A stretch of 64,000 nt of DNA from Hydrogenophaga sp. BPS33 (GTDB taxonomy: Bacteria; Pseudomonadota; Gammaproteobacteria; Burkholderiales; Burkholderiaceae_C), in NCBI RefSeq assembly GCF_009859475.1, contig NZ_CP044549.1, forward strand, positions 124,001 to 188,000, read 5' to 3'. Of this stretch, positions 51,347-60,554 are shown piece after piece (position 1 is the stretch's first letter; every line of letters begins with the position of its first letter). A program made the translations under genes and the position numbers. The notes beneath the pieces were generated by a model. That model worked only from the letters and a program-made list of their open reading frames with translations. It did no database searches and had not been told where the DNA came from.

Positions 51347-52666
51347 TCAGTTGCGCGACATCAGGCCCGGCAGGTAGGTGATGATGGACGGGAACAGCGC
51401 CATCAGCAGAATGCCGAAGGTGATGATCCAGACGTAGGGCCAGGCGGCACGGAAGATGTCGCGCATGGGCATCTCCGGCACCGCGCTCTTGAAGGCGAAC
51501 AAGGTGTAGCCGAAGGGCGGCGACAGCGCGCCGACGGTGGCCACGATCAGGATCAGCGTCCAGAACCAGATCGGGTCGAAGCCGTAGATGGCCAGCACGG
51601 GCAGGTAGATCGGTACCAGCACCATCAGCACCGAGACCGAGTCGAGCACCAGGAACAGGGTGAAGGGCACGGCGAGCAGCACGAACAGCATCCATCCCGG
51701 CGACAGGTCCAGGTGCATCACCATCTCGCCCAGCTGCTGCAGTGCGCCGGAGAAGGTGAGCAGCTGGCTGAACATGGTGGCGCAGCACATGACGATCAGC
51801 AGCATGCCGGCGATGTGCACCGCCGATTTCAGGCCCTCGAGAATCATGCCCAGCTTCAGGCTGCCGTAGTAGCGGGCCAGCACCAGCGCGCCGACCACGC
51901 CAGTGGCGGCGGACTCGGTGGGCGTGGCCACACCCAGGATCACTAGGCCCACCACGAGAAAGAAGATCGCGCTCACCGGCAGCAGGCGGGCGATGGCGCC
52001 CCAGGCGCTGCCGCGCGTATTGGCGTCGAGCAGATCGGCCGACAGATCGGGCGCGAGGGCCGGGTTCAGGCGCAGGCGCGCGAACACATAGACCAGGAAC
52101 ATGGCGGTCAGCATGAGGCCCGGCAGGATGCCGGCGATCAGCATCTGGCCCGTGGACACCTTGGCCAGCGTGGCAATGATGATGGCCAGCACGCTGGGCG
52201 GAATGATGGGGTCCAGGCTCGCGCCGCCCAGCAAGGTGCCGGCGGACATCTGTTCGTCGTAGCCACGCTTGCGCATGGTCGGGTACAGCGAGCGGCCCAA
52301 CAGGCCTGCCACGGCCATGGCCGCGCCCGAGAGCGCACCCAGCACCGCCGAGAGCAGGATGCACAGCACGTACTGGCGGCCACGGATCTTGCCGATCAGG
52401 CGGTCCAGCGAGTCCAGCACCACCTCCATCGCGCCCGAGCGGAACAGCAGTTCGCCCATGAGGATGAACAGCGGCACGGCCGCCAGTTCCGCGATGTTGG
52501 CGGTGGTGAAGACGCTGTTGGCGAACATGCCGAAGCCGCTGGGGCCGATCATGGTCAGCAGGCCCACCACGTTGAGGATGAGAAAGGCCACGAAGACCGG
52601 GAAGCCGAGCACCATCAACACGAGCAATACGGACATCGCGCCCGCGAGAACCATCCACCAGGTCAT
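51347..52666 (-). CDS. dctM: TRAP transporter large permease (DctM-like)
   Basis: 439 aa, strongly hydrophobic. FTTANIAELAAVPLFILMGELLFRSG, GASLDPIIPPSVLAIIIATLA, GVATPTESAATGVVGAL and VGALSPPFGYTLFAFK are DctM-like motifs; the S-P-P-F-G version of the last motif is that of the FadB/mannitol-type TRAP branch. Overlaps the small permease by 4 bp at the start. Confidence 0.92.
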   Translation of the reverse strand: MTWWMVLAGAMSVLLVLMVLGFPVFVAFLILNVVGLLTMIGPSGFGMFANSVFTTANIAELAAVPLFILMGELLFRSGAMEVVLDSLDRLIGKIRGRQYVLCILLSAVLGALSGAAMAVAGLLGRSLYPTMRKRGYDEQMSAGTLLGGASLDPIIPPSVLAIIIATLAKVSTGQMLIAGILPGLMLTAMFLVYVFARLRLNPALAPDLSADLLDANTRGSAWGAIARLLPVSAIFFLVVGLVILGVATPTESAATGVVGALVLARYYGSLKLGMILEGLKSAVHIAGMLLIVMCCATMFSQLLTFSGALQQLGEMVMHLDLSPGWMLFVLLAVPFTLFLVLDSVSVLMVLVPIYLPVLAIYGFDPIWFWTLILIVATVGALSPPFGYTLFAFKSAVPEMPMRDIFRAAWPYVWIITFGILLMALFPSIITYLPGLMSRN

Positions 52667-53190
52667 GCCGGGTCCTTGCCAGCGGCCACGTACGGGCCCG
52701 CCAGAAACACGTGCCGCAGAAAGTAGAGCCCGCTGGAGAGCAGGCCATACGGGAGGAAGCTGGACACGGCCCATTTGGGCACGCGCCATTCGTTGAGGGT
52801 TTCGATGCCGTTGTTGAACTGCATGAAACTCGCGTCGGCGCAGAACCAGGCACCGAGCACGCAGGCAAAGAAGGCCACCCCATAGCCGGCCTTAATCAGC
52901 CGCGTGGCCGCGCGCTGCGACAGCAGGTCGGGCAGGACGCTGATGAAGATGTGTGCGCGCTGGCGCGTGAGCTCGGGCAGCATCAGGAAGATCGACGCGC
53001 ACAACAGATAGGCCACGGCCGAACCCGCCCAGGTGGTCGGCGCGTTGAAGAAGTAGCGCGACACGACCTCGATGCAATAGGTGGCCACGATCACGGCCAG
53101 GCATGCGGCCGCGATCGTGGCGCCTGCGGCTGTCACCGCATCGTGGACCCGCAGCAGCGGATGCTGCGCGGGCGCGGCGGACGAGATCAC
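52663..53190 (-). CDS. dctQ: TRAP transporter small permease (DctQ-like)
   Basis: 175 aa, GTG start overlapping the receptor stop (GTGA). Four predicted helices; EVVSRYFFNAPTTWAGSAVAYLLCASIFLML has the R-Y-F-F-N-x-P-x-x-W DctQ signature, and RQRAHIFISVLPDLL follows. Couples the receptor to the large permease. Confidence 0.9.
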   Translation of the reverse strand: MISSAAPAQHPLLRVHDAVTAAGATIAAACLAVIVATYCIEVVSRYFFNAPTTWAGSAVAYLLCASIFLMLPELTRQRAHIFISVLPDLLSQRAATRLIKAGYGVAFFACVLGAWFCADASFMQFNNGIETLNEWRVPKWAVSSFLPYGLLSSGLYFLRHVFLAGPYVAAGKDPA

Positions 53191-54167
53191 TTCAACAGGC
53201 CCTTCTCGGTGCCGAACTTGCGGATCTCTGCGGTGAACTTGGCGTCCTTCGCGGCGCTGGCGTCCAGCAGGCCGCTGGCCCAGGCGGCCTGCAGCTTGGC
53301 GGCGTGCGCATCGCCCATCTTGGTGACCACCATGCCCTTGGCCTTGAGCTTGGCTTCTTCATCGGCCCACAGGGCGTTGGCGTTCTTGTACCAGGCGTCT
53401 TCCACCTGGCGCGCCACGCTGCTCATGAGTTCCTGGTCCTGCTTGCTCAGCTTGTTCCAGGCGGCGAGGTTCATGAAGAGGGGCTGGTAGTTCACGCCGA
53501 AGCTGGGGCGCAGCAGGTACTTGGCGACCTCGTTCCAGCGGAAGTCGAGCATGCCGATCACCGGCCATGCCGTGCCGTCGATCAGGCCCTTGTCCAGTCC
53601 GGTGTAGACGTCACTGGCCGGCAGCACGGTGGAGGTGGCGTTGAGCAACTTGATGATGCCGCTGTAGTTGGACACCGCGCGGATCTTGCGGCCGGCCAGA
53701 TCGCCCTGCGCGTTCACGGGGCTGCGCAAGAGGAAGTTGTAGGCCCCCGGGGGCGAGACCGGCAGCATCACCAGCTTGAGCTGGTGGCGCTGGTAGTGTT
53801 TGTCCAGCACGTCGAACAGGCCCGAGGCGCGCACCGCCGCGAGATCGCCGTTGAAAGCCTCGACCACCGTCATGGCCGGCGTGGTGCCAAAGTGGTAGGC
53901 ACCGTGCGTGAACAGGAACTGGAACACGCCTGAGCTCACCGGCTCGAGCTGCTCGAACGGCGGCACCGTTTCGGGGCCGCTCACCTTGAAGGTGATGCGG
54001 CCCTTGGAGCCTTCCTGCACGCCCTTCATGAACGGGTCCACCATGGCCGGGCTGTAGGCGTAGTTCTTGTCCCAGCCCGAGAGCAGGCGGAATTCCTGGG
54101 CCAGGGCGGTGGCAGCAAACGACGCCGTCAGGGCGAATGCGGTGCAGAGCTGGAGCAGTTTTTTCAT
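53187..54167 (-). CDS. dctP: TRAP transporter solute-binding protein (DctP-like)
   Basis: 326 aa. Signal peptide MKKLLQLCTAFALTASFAAT with cleavage after TALAQ; mature part FRLLSGWDKNYAYSPAM. GRKIRAVSNYSGIIKLLNA gives the ligand arginine, and GLIDGTAWPVIGML the second contact. NALWADEEAKLKAKGM is the usual C-terminal helix. Second TRAP receptor of the window and not close to the first in sequence, so a different substrate is likely. Confidence 0.9.
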   Translation of the reverse strand: MKKLLQLCTAFALTASFAATALAQEFRLLSGWDKNYAYSPAMVDPFMKGVQEGSKGRITFKVSGPETVPPFEQLEPVSSGVFQFLFTHGAYHFGTTPAMTVVEAFNGDLAAVRASGLFDVLDKHYQRHQLKLVMLPVSPPGAYNFLLRSPVNAQGDLAGRKIRAVSNYSGIIKLLNATSTVLPASDVYTGLDKGLIDGTAWPVIGMLDFRWNEVAKYLLRPSFGVNYQPLFMNLAAWNKLSKQDQELMSSVARQVEDAWYKNANALWADEEAKLKAKGMVVTKMGDAHAAKLQAAWASGLLDASAAKDAKFTAEIRKFGTEKGLLK

Positions 54168-54241
54168 GGGAATCTCTTCTTTCTTCACGTGGGAGTCATG
54201 GGAACACAAGAGGGAACTCAGGGGACGGGGCGGCGCAACGC

Positions 54242-55213
54242 TCATCGGCTGGAGATCGATGGCACGACCTGCTTCCAGATCTCGGTCTCGCGCTGCAACT
54301 GCGCGGTATAGGCTTGCGGCGTGTCCGGCGTGGGCGTGTAGCCGCCCTCGGCCAGCTTCTGCACCAGCTCGGGATTGGCCAGGGCGCGCGCCAGCGCTTC
54401 GCTGAGCGAGCGCACAACAGGCTCTGGCGTTCCCGTGGGTGCGAACATACCCCACCAGGAGCCAGCGTCCAGGGGCGTGATGTCCACGCCGAGTTCCTTG
54501 AAGGTGGGCACCTCGGGGTAGCGGGTGCTGCGCTTCTCGCCCGTTACCGCGACGGGGCGCAGCTTGCCGCTGTCGATGAACTGCTTGATGTTGACCGAAC
54601 TGGTGAAGGTGAAGTCCACCGAGCCGCCCACCAGGTCGGCCATGGCGCCGCTCATGCCCTTGTACGGCACCATCACGAAGGGCGTGGGCACGCGCAGCCG
54701 CAGGATCTCGGCCAGCAGGTCGGGCGGCGTGCCCACGCCCGACGCGCCGAAGTTCAGCTTGTTGGGGTTGGCCTGCGTGTAGCGCACGAACTCGGGCAGC
54801 GTCTTGAACGGCGTGTTGACGTGGGAGACCATCAGCATCTGCGTCGTCACCACGCGCGAGATCGGCACGAAGCTGCGCTCCACGCTGTAACGCACGTCCT
54901 TCTGGGTCATGGGGCTGAGCAACACGTTGATGCTGTTGACCAGCAAGGTGTAGCCATCGGGGGTGGCGCGCGCGACGAACTCGTTGCCGATGTTGCCACT
55001 GGCCCCGGGCCGGTTGTCGATCACCACCTTCGCGCCCAGTTCTTTCTCGAGATAGGGCACGACCTGGCGGAACATCACGTCGGTGCCCGCGCCTGCGGTG
55101 TAGGGAATGACGATGTGCACCGGCTTCTCGGGAAAGGCCGCAGCCGCTGGCGCGGCCATGGCGATCGAGGCACCGGCGAAGAGTGCACAGACGAGAGGAC
55201 GAATGAATTTCAT
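54242..55213 (-). CDS. Bug/TctC-family periplasmic binding protein
   Basis: 323 aa. Signal peptide MKFIRPLVCALFAGASIAMA, cleavage near PAAAAFPEK. KPVHIVIPYTAGAGTDVMFR and VVIDNRPGASGNIGNEF are Bug loops. 74 bp upstream of the TRAP receptor in the same direction, so one operon may express two different uptake receptors. Downstream of, and in the same direction as, Rieske oxygenase 4. Confidence 0.92.
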   Translation of the reverse strand: MKFIRPLVCALFAGASIAMAAPAAAAFPEKPVHIVIPYTAGAGTDVMFRQVVPYLEKELGAKVVIDNRPGASGNIGNEFVARATPDGYTLLVNSINVLLSPMTQKDVRYSVERSFVPISRVVTTQMLMVSHVNTPFKTLPEFVRYTQANPNKLNFGASGVGTPPDLLAEILRLRVPTPFVMVPYKGMSGAMADLVGGSVDFTFTSSVNIKQFIDSGKLRPVAVTGEKRSTRYPEVPTFKELGVDITPLDAGSWWGMFAPTGTPEPVVRSLSEALARALANPELVQKLAEGGYTPTPDTPQAYTAQLQRETEIWKQVVPSISSR

Positions 55214-55475
55214 GGCGAGCTCGTGGAGAGGGATGAAGGTGCGGGGCGCACCGGAATGCCGTGATGATCCGGCAGCAAGTTTCCTGCCACGCGTTCATGC
55301 ACCGCACAGGGAGTGCGGTGGGCGCCATTGGCCCATGCCGCTGGGGTTCGTCTGAACATACCTGTTTCCTTTCATGGACTGCACCCAGCAAGGGCGCGTG
55401 GACCGAAATGGCTCGAAACCCGATGTCTCCCCAGTCTGCGCGGCGGACTCTGGCGCCCCTCCTTCTCGTGGCCGT
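55214..55475. other. Intergenic region without recognised gene
   Basis: 262 bp between Rieske oxygenase 4 and the Bug gene. Frames on both strands are short and lack ribosome sites. A promoter for the Bug/TRAP operon probably lies here, but I cannot point to a convincing -35/-10 pair. Confidence 0.3.
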
Positions 55476-56735
55476 CTACGCCGCGAGATCGGCGCTGGCT
55501 CTCTTCTCGCCGCCGTGCGGCTCCAACGCGTCGAGCTGCCTGCGATAACGGTGCACCGACCATTGGTTCAGTTGCGCGATCGCGCCTTCCAGGTAAGACA
55601 GGCGGCCGCGCGGCTTGTGGCGCGAGTGGTAGGCGCCCTGCAAGGCGATCTGCGTCACCGCGTCCTGCGCGACGATGGTCTTCATCTTGTCGAACTGGTC
55701 GGTTTCCAGCTGCTCGAAATCGGGCGCCTCGGCCGCGGCTTTCGGGTACAGGTTGACCCGGCGTGAATTCAGCGTACCGGCCGAGGTGGGATTGAGAAAG
55801 GTCACCGAGACCAGCGAGGGTTGCATCACCATCACCAGGCAGGGCATGACAGACACGAACATGACGCGCCCCTTCTGTTCGTCCGTCAACGTCGGAATGG
55901 AGGGCAGGCGGCGCGTGCCCTCGCTCTCGAACAGATCGCCGTCGGCCGCTTCGAAACCGGTGGTGCGAAACACCATGCCTTCGGCCGGGTCGAGGTCGTA
56001 GAAGCGCGTGAGCTTGGCGGGCACCGCGTCGTGGTAACCGCGGTGCACATAGCTGGTGTGGTAAGACTCCAGCGCATTCTCGTGGTGCAGCTTCCAGTTC
56101 CACTGCAGATCGGTGAGGGAATAGGCACGGCCGGGCTGCAGCTCGGCGAGCGAGTAGGTTCGGAACTCCTCGTCGAGCTTGGCCAGCTTCTCGGCCACGG
56201 GTGCGACGTCCTCGGAGAAGGTGACGAACACTAGGCCGTGGAAGATCTCGCTGCGGATCTCGGGCAGGCTGTTGCGCGCCTGCAGTTCGGCCAGCGGAAC
56301 GTGCTCCATCGAGGGCGCGCCGCGCAGCTTGCCATCGAGGTTGTAGGTCCAGGCGTGGTAGGGGCAGACCAAGGCCCGCGCATTCAGGCATCTGCCCGCT
56401 GGCGGCATTTCCTTGACACCACCCACCAGCGGATGCCCGCGGTGCTGGCACACCGCCGACAACACGCGCACCGTGCCGGCCTCGTCGCGCACCACCACCA
56501 CCGGCTCGCCCTGCACCGTGATCGGCAGGTAGTCCCCGGATCGGGGCACCTCGTTCACATGGGCCACGCACAACCATTCCTTGGCGAAGATCGACTGGCG
56601 CTCGAACTCCCAGAAGTTGGCGTCGGTGTAGGTATCGGCCGGAAGAATGCCGGCATGCTCCACCGGCCCCAGCGCCTCTTCTGCCTCTTTCACAACCTTG
56701 CGGATGTGCGCCAGATCGACCGCCACGTTTCTCAT
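55476..56735 (-). CDS. Rieske aromatic-ring-hydroxylating-type oxygenase, alpha subunit (oxygenase 4)
   Basis: 419 aa. Rieske motif CQHRG...CPYHAWTYN with C96, H98, C124, H127: the 25 residues between H98 and C124 are more than the usual 15-17, from an insert around VKEMPPAGRCLNA. Iron site WKLHHENALESYHTSYVHRG (H226, H231). Of the CntA/GbcA/carnitine-oxygenase-like or small-substrate class, unlike the phthalate type at 20799-26233. No beta subunit gene. ATG 56735 fits the family N-terminus. Its electron donor is the divergent reductase. Confidence 0.9.
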   Translation of the reverse strand: MRNVAVDLAHIRKVVKEAEEALGPVEHAGILPADTYTDANFWEFERQSIFAKEWLCVAHVNEVPRSGDYLPITVQGEPVVVVRDEAGTVRVLSAVCQHRGHPLVGGVKEMPPAGRCLNARALVCPYHAWTYNLDGKLRGAPSMEHVPLAELQARNSLPEIRSEIFHGLVFVTFSEDVAPVAEKLAKLDEEFRTYSLAELQPGRAYSLTDLQWNWKLHHENALESYHTSYVHRGYHDAVPAKLTRFYDLDPAEGMVFRTTGFEAADGDLFESEGTRRLPSIPTLTDEQKGRVMFVSVMPCLVMVMQPSLVSVTFLNPTSAGTLNSRRVNLYPKAAAEAPDFEQLETDQFDKMKTIVAQDAVTQIALQGAYHSRHKPRGRLSYLEGAIAQLNQWSVHRYRRQLDALEPHGGEKRASADLAA

Positions 56736-57047
56736 TCCATTCCCCAGAAGAAAGGTCCGCCCCGAACGGGCGTGGGCTGGCAGCGCAAGCTCGCCATGAA
56801 CGGCGCGAGACCTGAGATCACGCGCGGTGCGCCATGCCACTGCCACAAAGCTGGGCGCGATTCTAGGAATGGGGTTCGCGGTCGAGTAGCCGCTTTTGGA
56901 TGATTCCGGTCATAGACAACATCGATGCCTTGAGGGTTGGAACGCCGCGCACGCGCGGGTGCTGCACAAAGATCCGGTCTATGACCGGAATCATCCAAAA
57001 GCGGCTTCTGCGCGCGCGGGCCGCTTCCTAGAATCCGCCCCCAGCCC
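56736..57047. promoter_or_regulatory. Divergent twin-promoter region with a 30-bp perfect inverted repeat
   Basis: 312 bp between oxygenase 4 and its reductase. A 30-base sequence at 56888-56917 recurs exactly as its reverse complement at 56977-57006, with 59 bp between. Read toward each gene, the arm starts GTCTATGACCGGAATCATCC and is followed, after exactly 18 unconserved bases, by TTCCTAGAATC on both sides. The TAGAAT could be the -10; no -35 is visible, so activation is likely. ATGA-6-TCAT inside the arm is a dyad suited to a LysR protein. Confidence 0.75.
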
Positions 57048-58013
57048 ATGAACCCATCCGCCATTCCTTCCCGGGTCCACGCCATGCGCCACGCCGCGCA
57101 AGGTATCGTCACCCTCGACCTGCGACCGCTGGACGGCGCGGCCTTGCCCGCGTTCTCCGCCGGCGCCCACATCGACTTGTGTCTGGCCGAGGGCTTGGTG
57201 CGCAGCTACTCCCTGTGCAACGACAGCGAGGAGCGGCACCGCTACGTCGTCGGCGTGCTGAAAGATGCGGCCAGCCGCGGCGGATCGCGCCACGTGCACG
57301 AACGCGTGCGCGTGAACGAGGTGCTGAACATCAGCGCGCCGCGCAACCACTTTGCCTTGCACGAGGTCGCGGCACACTCCGTGCTGGTCGCGGGAGGCAT
57401 CGGCATCACGCCCATTCTCTGCATGGGCCGGCGCCTGAAACGGCTGGGCCGCAGCGCCGAGATCGTCTATGCCTGTCGTTCGCGCCAGAGCGCCGCCTTT
57501 CTGCCTCATCTTGAAGCCTTGCAGGTGCCGCTGACGCTGCACTTTGACGACGAGAAGGGCGGACCACCCGATCTGCGCGCGCTGCTGGCACGCCGTGCGC
57601 CCGAGAGCAGCACGCACCACTACGCGTGTGGGCCGGCCGTCATGCTCGACGCGTTCGTGCGCGCGTGCACCGCACTGGGACATCCCCACGCCCACATCGA
57701 GCGCTTCCAGGCAGCGGCGCCACCTCCCGTGGCCCCGCAAGCTCGAAGCCATTTCACCGTCGAGCTGCGCCGCAGCGCTCAGGCGTTCGAGGTGACGCCG
57801 GAGAAATCGCTGGCCCGGCACCTGATCGAACGCAAGATCGATGTGCCCTTCAGCTGCGGCGAAGGCATCTGCGGCTCGTGCGAGACGCGTGTGCTCGAAG
57901 GCGAGCCGGACCACCGCGATTCGCTGCTGAGCGAGAAGGAGCGGGCCTCCAACCGCATCATGCTGCCTTGTGTATCGGGCTGCCGCGGCGAACGGCTGGT
58001 GCTCGACCTGTAG
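57048..58013 (+). CDS. FMN/2Fe-2S oxidoreductase (Rieske oxygenase reductase)
   Basis: 321 aa. FMN barrel RSYSLCND, SAPRNHFALHE, NAD domain VLVAGGIGITPILCMGRRL and HYACGPAVMLDAFV, then ferredoxin domain FSCGEGICGSCETRVLEG with final Cys in MLPCVSGC. Same architecture as the reductase at 23451-24425 and about the same length. Divergent from oxygenase 4 and sharing its duplicated promoter element, so the two are likely made together. The candidate -10 lies only 19 bases before the ATG, giving a very short leader. Confidence 0.92.
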   Translation: MNPSAIPSRVHAMRHAAQGIVTLDLRPLDGAALPAFSAGAHIDLCLAEGLVRSYSLCNDSEERHRYVVGVLKDAASRGGSRHVHERVRVNEVLNISAPRNHFALHEVAAHSVLVAGGIGITPILCMGRRLKRLGRSAEIVYACRSRQSAAFLPHLEALQVPLTLHFDDEKGGPPDLRALLARRAPESSTHHYACGPAVMLDAFVRACTALGHPHAHIERFQAAAPPPVAPQARSHFTVELRRSAQAFEVTPEKSLARHLIERKIDVPFSCGEGICGSCETRVLEGEPDHRDSLLSEKERASNRIMLPCVSGCRGERLVLDL

Positions 58014-58083
58014 CGCTTGGCGTCGAACCCCGTCGGTATACTTTTCCTCCACCGGCCGAAGGCCCTTCCCACGGCGGTGCGAC

Positions 58084-59019
58084 ATGAAGAAGTACGACTC
58101 CCCCACACCGCCCAGCGTCAATTTCGTCCGCAACGTCGACTGGAATCTGTTCAAGGTGTTCTACGAGATCGGCCGCCAAGGCGGCATCGGATCGGCGGCG
58201 CGGGCCTTGAACAAGCAGCAGCCCAGTGTCAGCGCTGCGCTGCAGCGCCTGGAGAGTTTTCTCGACACGCACCTGTGCACGCGCACCGCGCGCGGCATCG
58301 AACTCACGGTGCAGGGGCATCAGGTGATGGCCGCCTGCGAAGCCATGTACCTGCAGGTGCAGTCGTGCGCGCGCCTCAAGGGCGCGGACGTGGCGCACGT
58401 CTCGGGCTCGCTGACCTTGAGCCTGATCTCCAACCTGTACCTGGTCCCCCGCCTCACGACCGTGTTGCAGGAATTCCACCGGCGCTACCCGCTCATCGAT
58501 GTGCGGCTGGACGTGGCGCCCTGGCGCCGCGTGCTGAACTCGCTGAAGAACGGCGAAGTCGAACTCGCGTTCTGTTTCGCCGATACGCGCGACAGCAACA
58601 TGATGTTCGTGCCCTTGACCCACCAGCTGCAGCAGATCTATTGCGGCCCGCAACACCCGTTGTTCGGCAAGCCACCGGTATCGCCTAACGCGCTGGAAGG
58701 CGACGCTTTCGTGATCAGCCAGGACGAGCCCACGGCCTATGTGGACTTTCGCCAGCGGCACGCGCTGGGGCGCCAGATCGGCGGCGTGGCCGAGAACTTG
58801 CAGGAGCGCATGTGGCTGATCCAGCTCGGCATGGGCATCGGCATCTTGCCCAAGCCGGTGGTGGAGGCTTCAAACCTGGCCAGCGTGCTCTGGCCCTTGT
58901 TGCCCGAAGAAGAAGCGCTGAAGTCCACCATCTACCTGCTGGCCAACAACGACGGCATCCGCAGCGCGCCGGCCCAGCTGTTCCTGGAAACCGCCATGGA
59001 GCACCTGAACGCGGACTGA
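58084..59019 (+). CDS. LysR-family transcriptional regulator
   Basis: 311 aa. HTH DWNLFKVFYEIGRQGGIGSAARALNKQQPSVSAALQRLESFL, longer N-terminal lead (about 18 residues) than usual; effector domain with LSLISNLYLVPRLTTVLQEFHRRYPLIDVRLDV. Same direction as the reductase, 70 bp after it, with a TATACT -10-like hexamer in that gap. The best candidate for the protein that binds the 30-bp repeat arms. Convergent with the phosphonate gene 6 bp away. Confidence 0.9.
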   Translation: MKKYDSPTPPSVNFVRNVDWNLFKVFYEIGRQGGIGSAARALNKQQPSVSAALQRLESFLDTHLCTRTARGIELTVQGHQVMAACEAMYLQVQSCARLKGADVAHVSGSLTLSLISNLYLVPRLTTVLQEFHRRYPLIDVRLDVAPWRRVLNSLKNGEVELAFCFADTRDSNMMFVPLTHQLQQIYCGPQHPLFGKPPVSPNALEGDAFVISQDEPTAYVDFRQRHALGRQIGGVAENLQERMWLIQLGMGIGILPKPVVEASNLASVLWPLLPEEEALKSTIYLLANNDGIRSAPAQLFLETAMEHLNAD

Positions 59020-59025
59020 GCGCGG

Positions 59026-59577
59026 CTACAAGGCCACCTGTTCCAGGTGGCGGCGAAAGTGCGCCAGGCCGGGCACCGGTTCGTCGGGCACCTTGGCCAA
59101 GTCGTCGTAGCGCCGCAGGCGCATCGCGCTCAGCGCATGGGGCAGACGGGCAAACGCCTCGCCCTGCTCGGCGGTGAAGATGCCGCCTTGCTGCTCCAGG
59201 CTGGCCTTGGAAGCGGGCGAGAGCCGGCTCCAGTAGCCCGCCTCCATCAGACACAGGTAGCGCTTGGCATCCACGTGCAAGCGGATCGGTGCGAGCACGC
59301 TTTCCGGGAACACGCCGCGCAGGAAGGGCAAGGCCATGAACTGGTGCAGGTCGTCCTGGTCCGGCGGTGGCTCGTCGGATGCGGCCTGCTCGGCGGCCAG
59401 CAGGTGGCCCAGGTCGTGCAGCAGCGCGGCCACCACGACCTCGGGCCGCTCGCCGGCGGTCTCGGCCAGGTGCGCGCACTGCAACGCGTGCTGCAGCTGG
59501 CTGACCGCCTCCTGGCCGTACTGCGTCTGGCCCCGTGTTTCCAGCAGGCGCACGATATCGTTAAGCGTCAATGCCAT
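59026..59577 (-). CDS. PhnZ-like HD-domain protein of phosphonate operon
   Basis: 183 aa. QLQHALQCAHLAETAG, VAALLHDLGHLLA (HD motif), and RLHVDAKRYLC, where the lysine is the residue that MIOX/PhnZ-type mixed-valent di-iron oxygenases use near substrate. PhnZ cleaves 2-amino-1-hydroxyethylphosphonate with O2. TIGR-type phosphonate-operon HD proteins of this length are common, and the location after phnE supports this. The partner hydroxylase PhnY is not in the window. A repeat of about 85 bp separates it from phnE. Confidence 0.8.
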   Translation of the reverse strand: MALTLNDIVRLLETRGQTQYGQEAVSQLQHALQCAHLAETAGERPEVVVAALLHDLGHLLAAEQAASDEPPPDQDDLHQFMALPFLRGVFPESVLAPIRLHVDAKRYLCLMEAGYWSRLSPASKASLEQQGGIFTAEQGEAFARLPHALSAMRLRRYDDLAKVPDEPVPGLAHFRRHLEQVAL

Positions 59578-59633
59578 CTCAGTTTTCCGCCGCGCCGAAG
59601 CGTGAGCCGCAACGCATGAAACAACGCAGTCCA

Positions 59634-59717
59634 GAGACACCGAGGGTCCGGCTTAGCCGGCCCCAGGTGTCGCCCCCCTTCCAGGGGGGAGCGCCGAAGG
59701 CGCGCAGGGGGTGTCTC
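59634..59717. repeat. Cloverleaf-foldable interspersed repeat inside the phn operon
   Basis: Outer stem GAGACACC (59634-59641) pairs with GGTGTCTC (59710-59717). Inside are three perfect hairpins: CCGGC-TTA-GCCGG (59648-59660), CCCCCC-TTCCA-GGGGGG (59673-59689) and GCGCC-GAA-GGCGC (59691-59703). A second GGTGTC at 59666-59671 could pair with GACACC instead, giving an alternative fold. No open reading frame. I recall similar elements between genes in Comamonadaceae genomes. Confidence 0.65.
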
Positions 59718-59722
59718 ATATG

Positions 59723-60544
59723 TCACACAGCCAGTTTGCGGATGCGCGCCGACACCATGTCGATCGCGGTCACGCTCACGATGATGATGATCATCACGGC
59801 GCAGGTCTCGGCGTACTGGAAGCCGCGGATGATTTCCCACAGCACCACGCCGATGCCGCCGGCGCCCACCATGCCCACCACCGAGGCCGAGCGCACGTTG
59901 GCCTCGAACCGGTAGAGCGTGTACGAGATCCACAGCGGCATGACCTGCGGGATCACGCCATAAACGATTTCGTGCAGGGCCGACGCACCGGTGGAACGGA
60001 TGCCTTCGACCGGCTGCGGGTCGATCGCCTCCACCGCCTCGGAGAACAGCTTGGCCAGGGTGCCCGCCGTGTGGATCCACAAGGCCAGCACGCCGGCGAA
60101 CGGGCCCAGGCCCACGGCCACCACGAACAGCATGGCGAACACCACTTCGTTGATCGCTCGGAATGCGTCGAGCAGGCGGCGCACCGGCTGGAACACCCAC
60201 CACGGCACGATGTTGCTCGAGGCCAGCAACGCCAGCGGAATGGCGGTGACCACCGCCAGTGCCGTGCCCCACAGCGCGATCTGCAGCGTGACCAGCATCT
60301 CGTGCACGTAGATGCGCCAGTCGGCGAAGTTGGGCGGGAAGAATTCGGACGCGTAGGTCGCCATGTTGCCGGCGTCGCTGAACAGCGCCATTGGCCGCAT
60401 GTCGGCGCCGTTCCACGACAGCGCGAGCAGGGCGAGCAGCAGGCCCCAGGAGACATACCAGAGCAGGCTGCGCCGGGGCGCAGCCTTGTCGGCCGCCACC
60501 AGCCAACGGGACGACGGGAGTGTGGTCATGGTTGCGGTCGGCAT
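59723..60544 (-). CDS. phnE: Phosphonate ABC transporter permease
   Basis: 273 aa, about six helices. [30 protein letters not shown] is the start of the permease domain; [28 protein letters not shown] and [24 protein letters not shown] (EAA loop) are PhnE hallmarks, and [23 protein letters not shown] closes. ATG 60544 is chosen; an in-frame ATG five codons on is possible. 10 bp after the phnD stop. Confidence 0.93.
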   Translation of the reverse strand: MPTATMTTLPSSRWLVAADKAAPRRSLLWYVSWGLLLALLALSWNGADMRPMALFSDAGNMATYASEFFPPNFADWRIYVHEMLVTLQIALWGTALAVVTAIPLALLASSNIVPWWVFQPVRRLLDAFRAINEVVFAMLFVVAVGLGPFAGVLALWIHTAGTLAKLFSEAVEAIDPQPVEGIRSTGASALHEIVYGVIPQVMPLWISYTLYRFEANVRSASVVGMVGAGGIGVVLWEIIRGFQYAETCAVMIIIIVSVTAIDMVSARIRKLAV

Positions 60545-60554
60545 GGGCCCGGCT

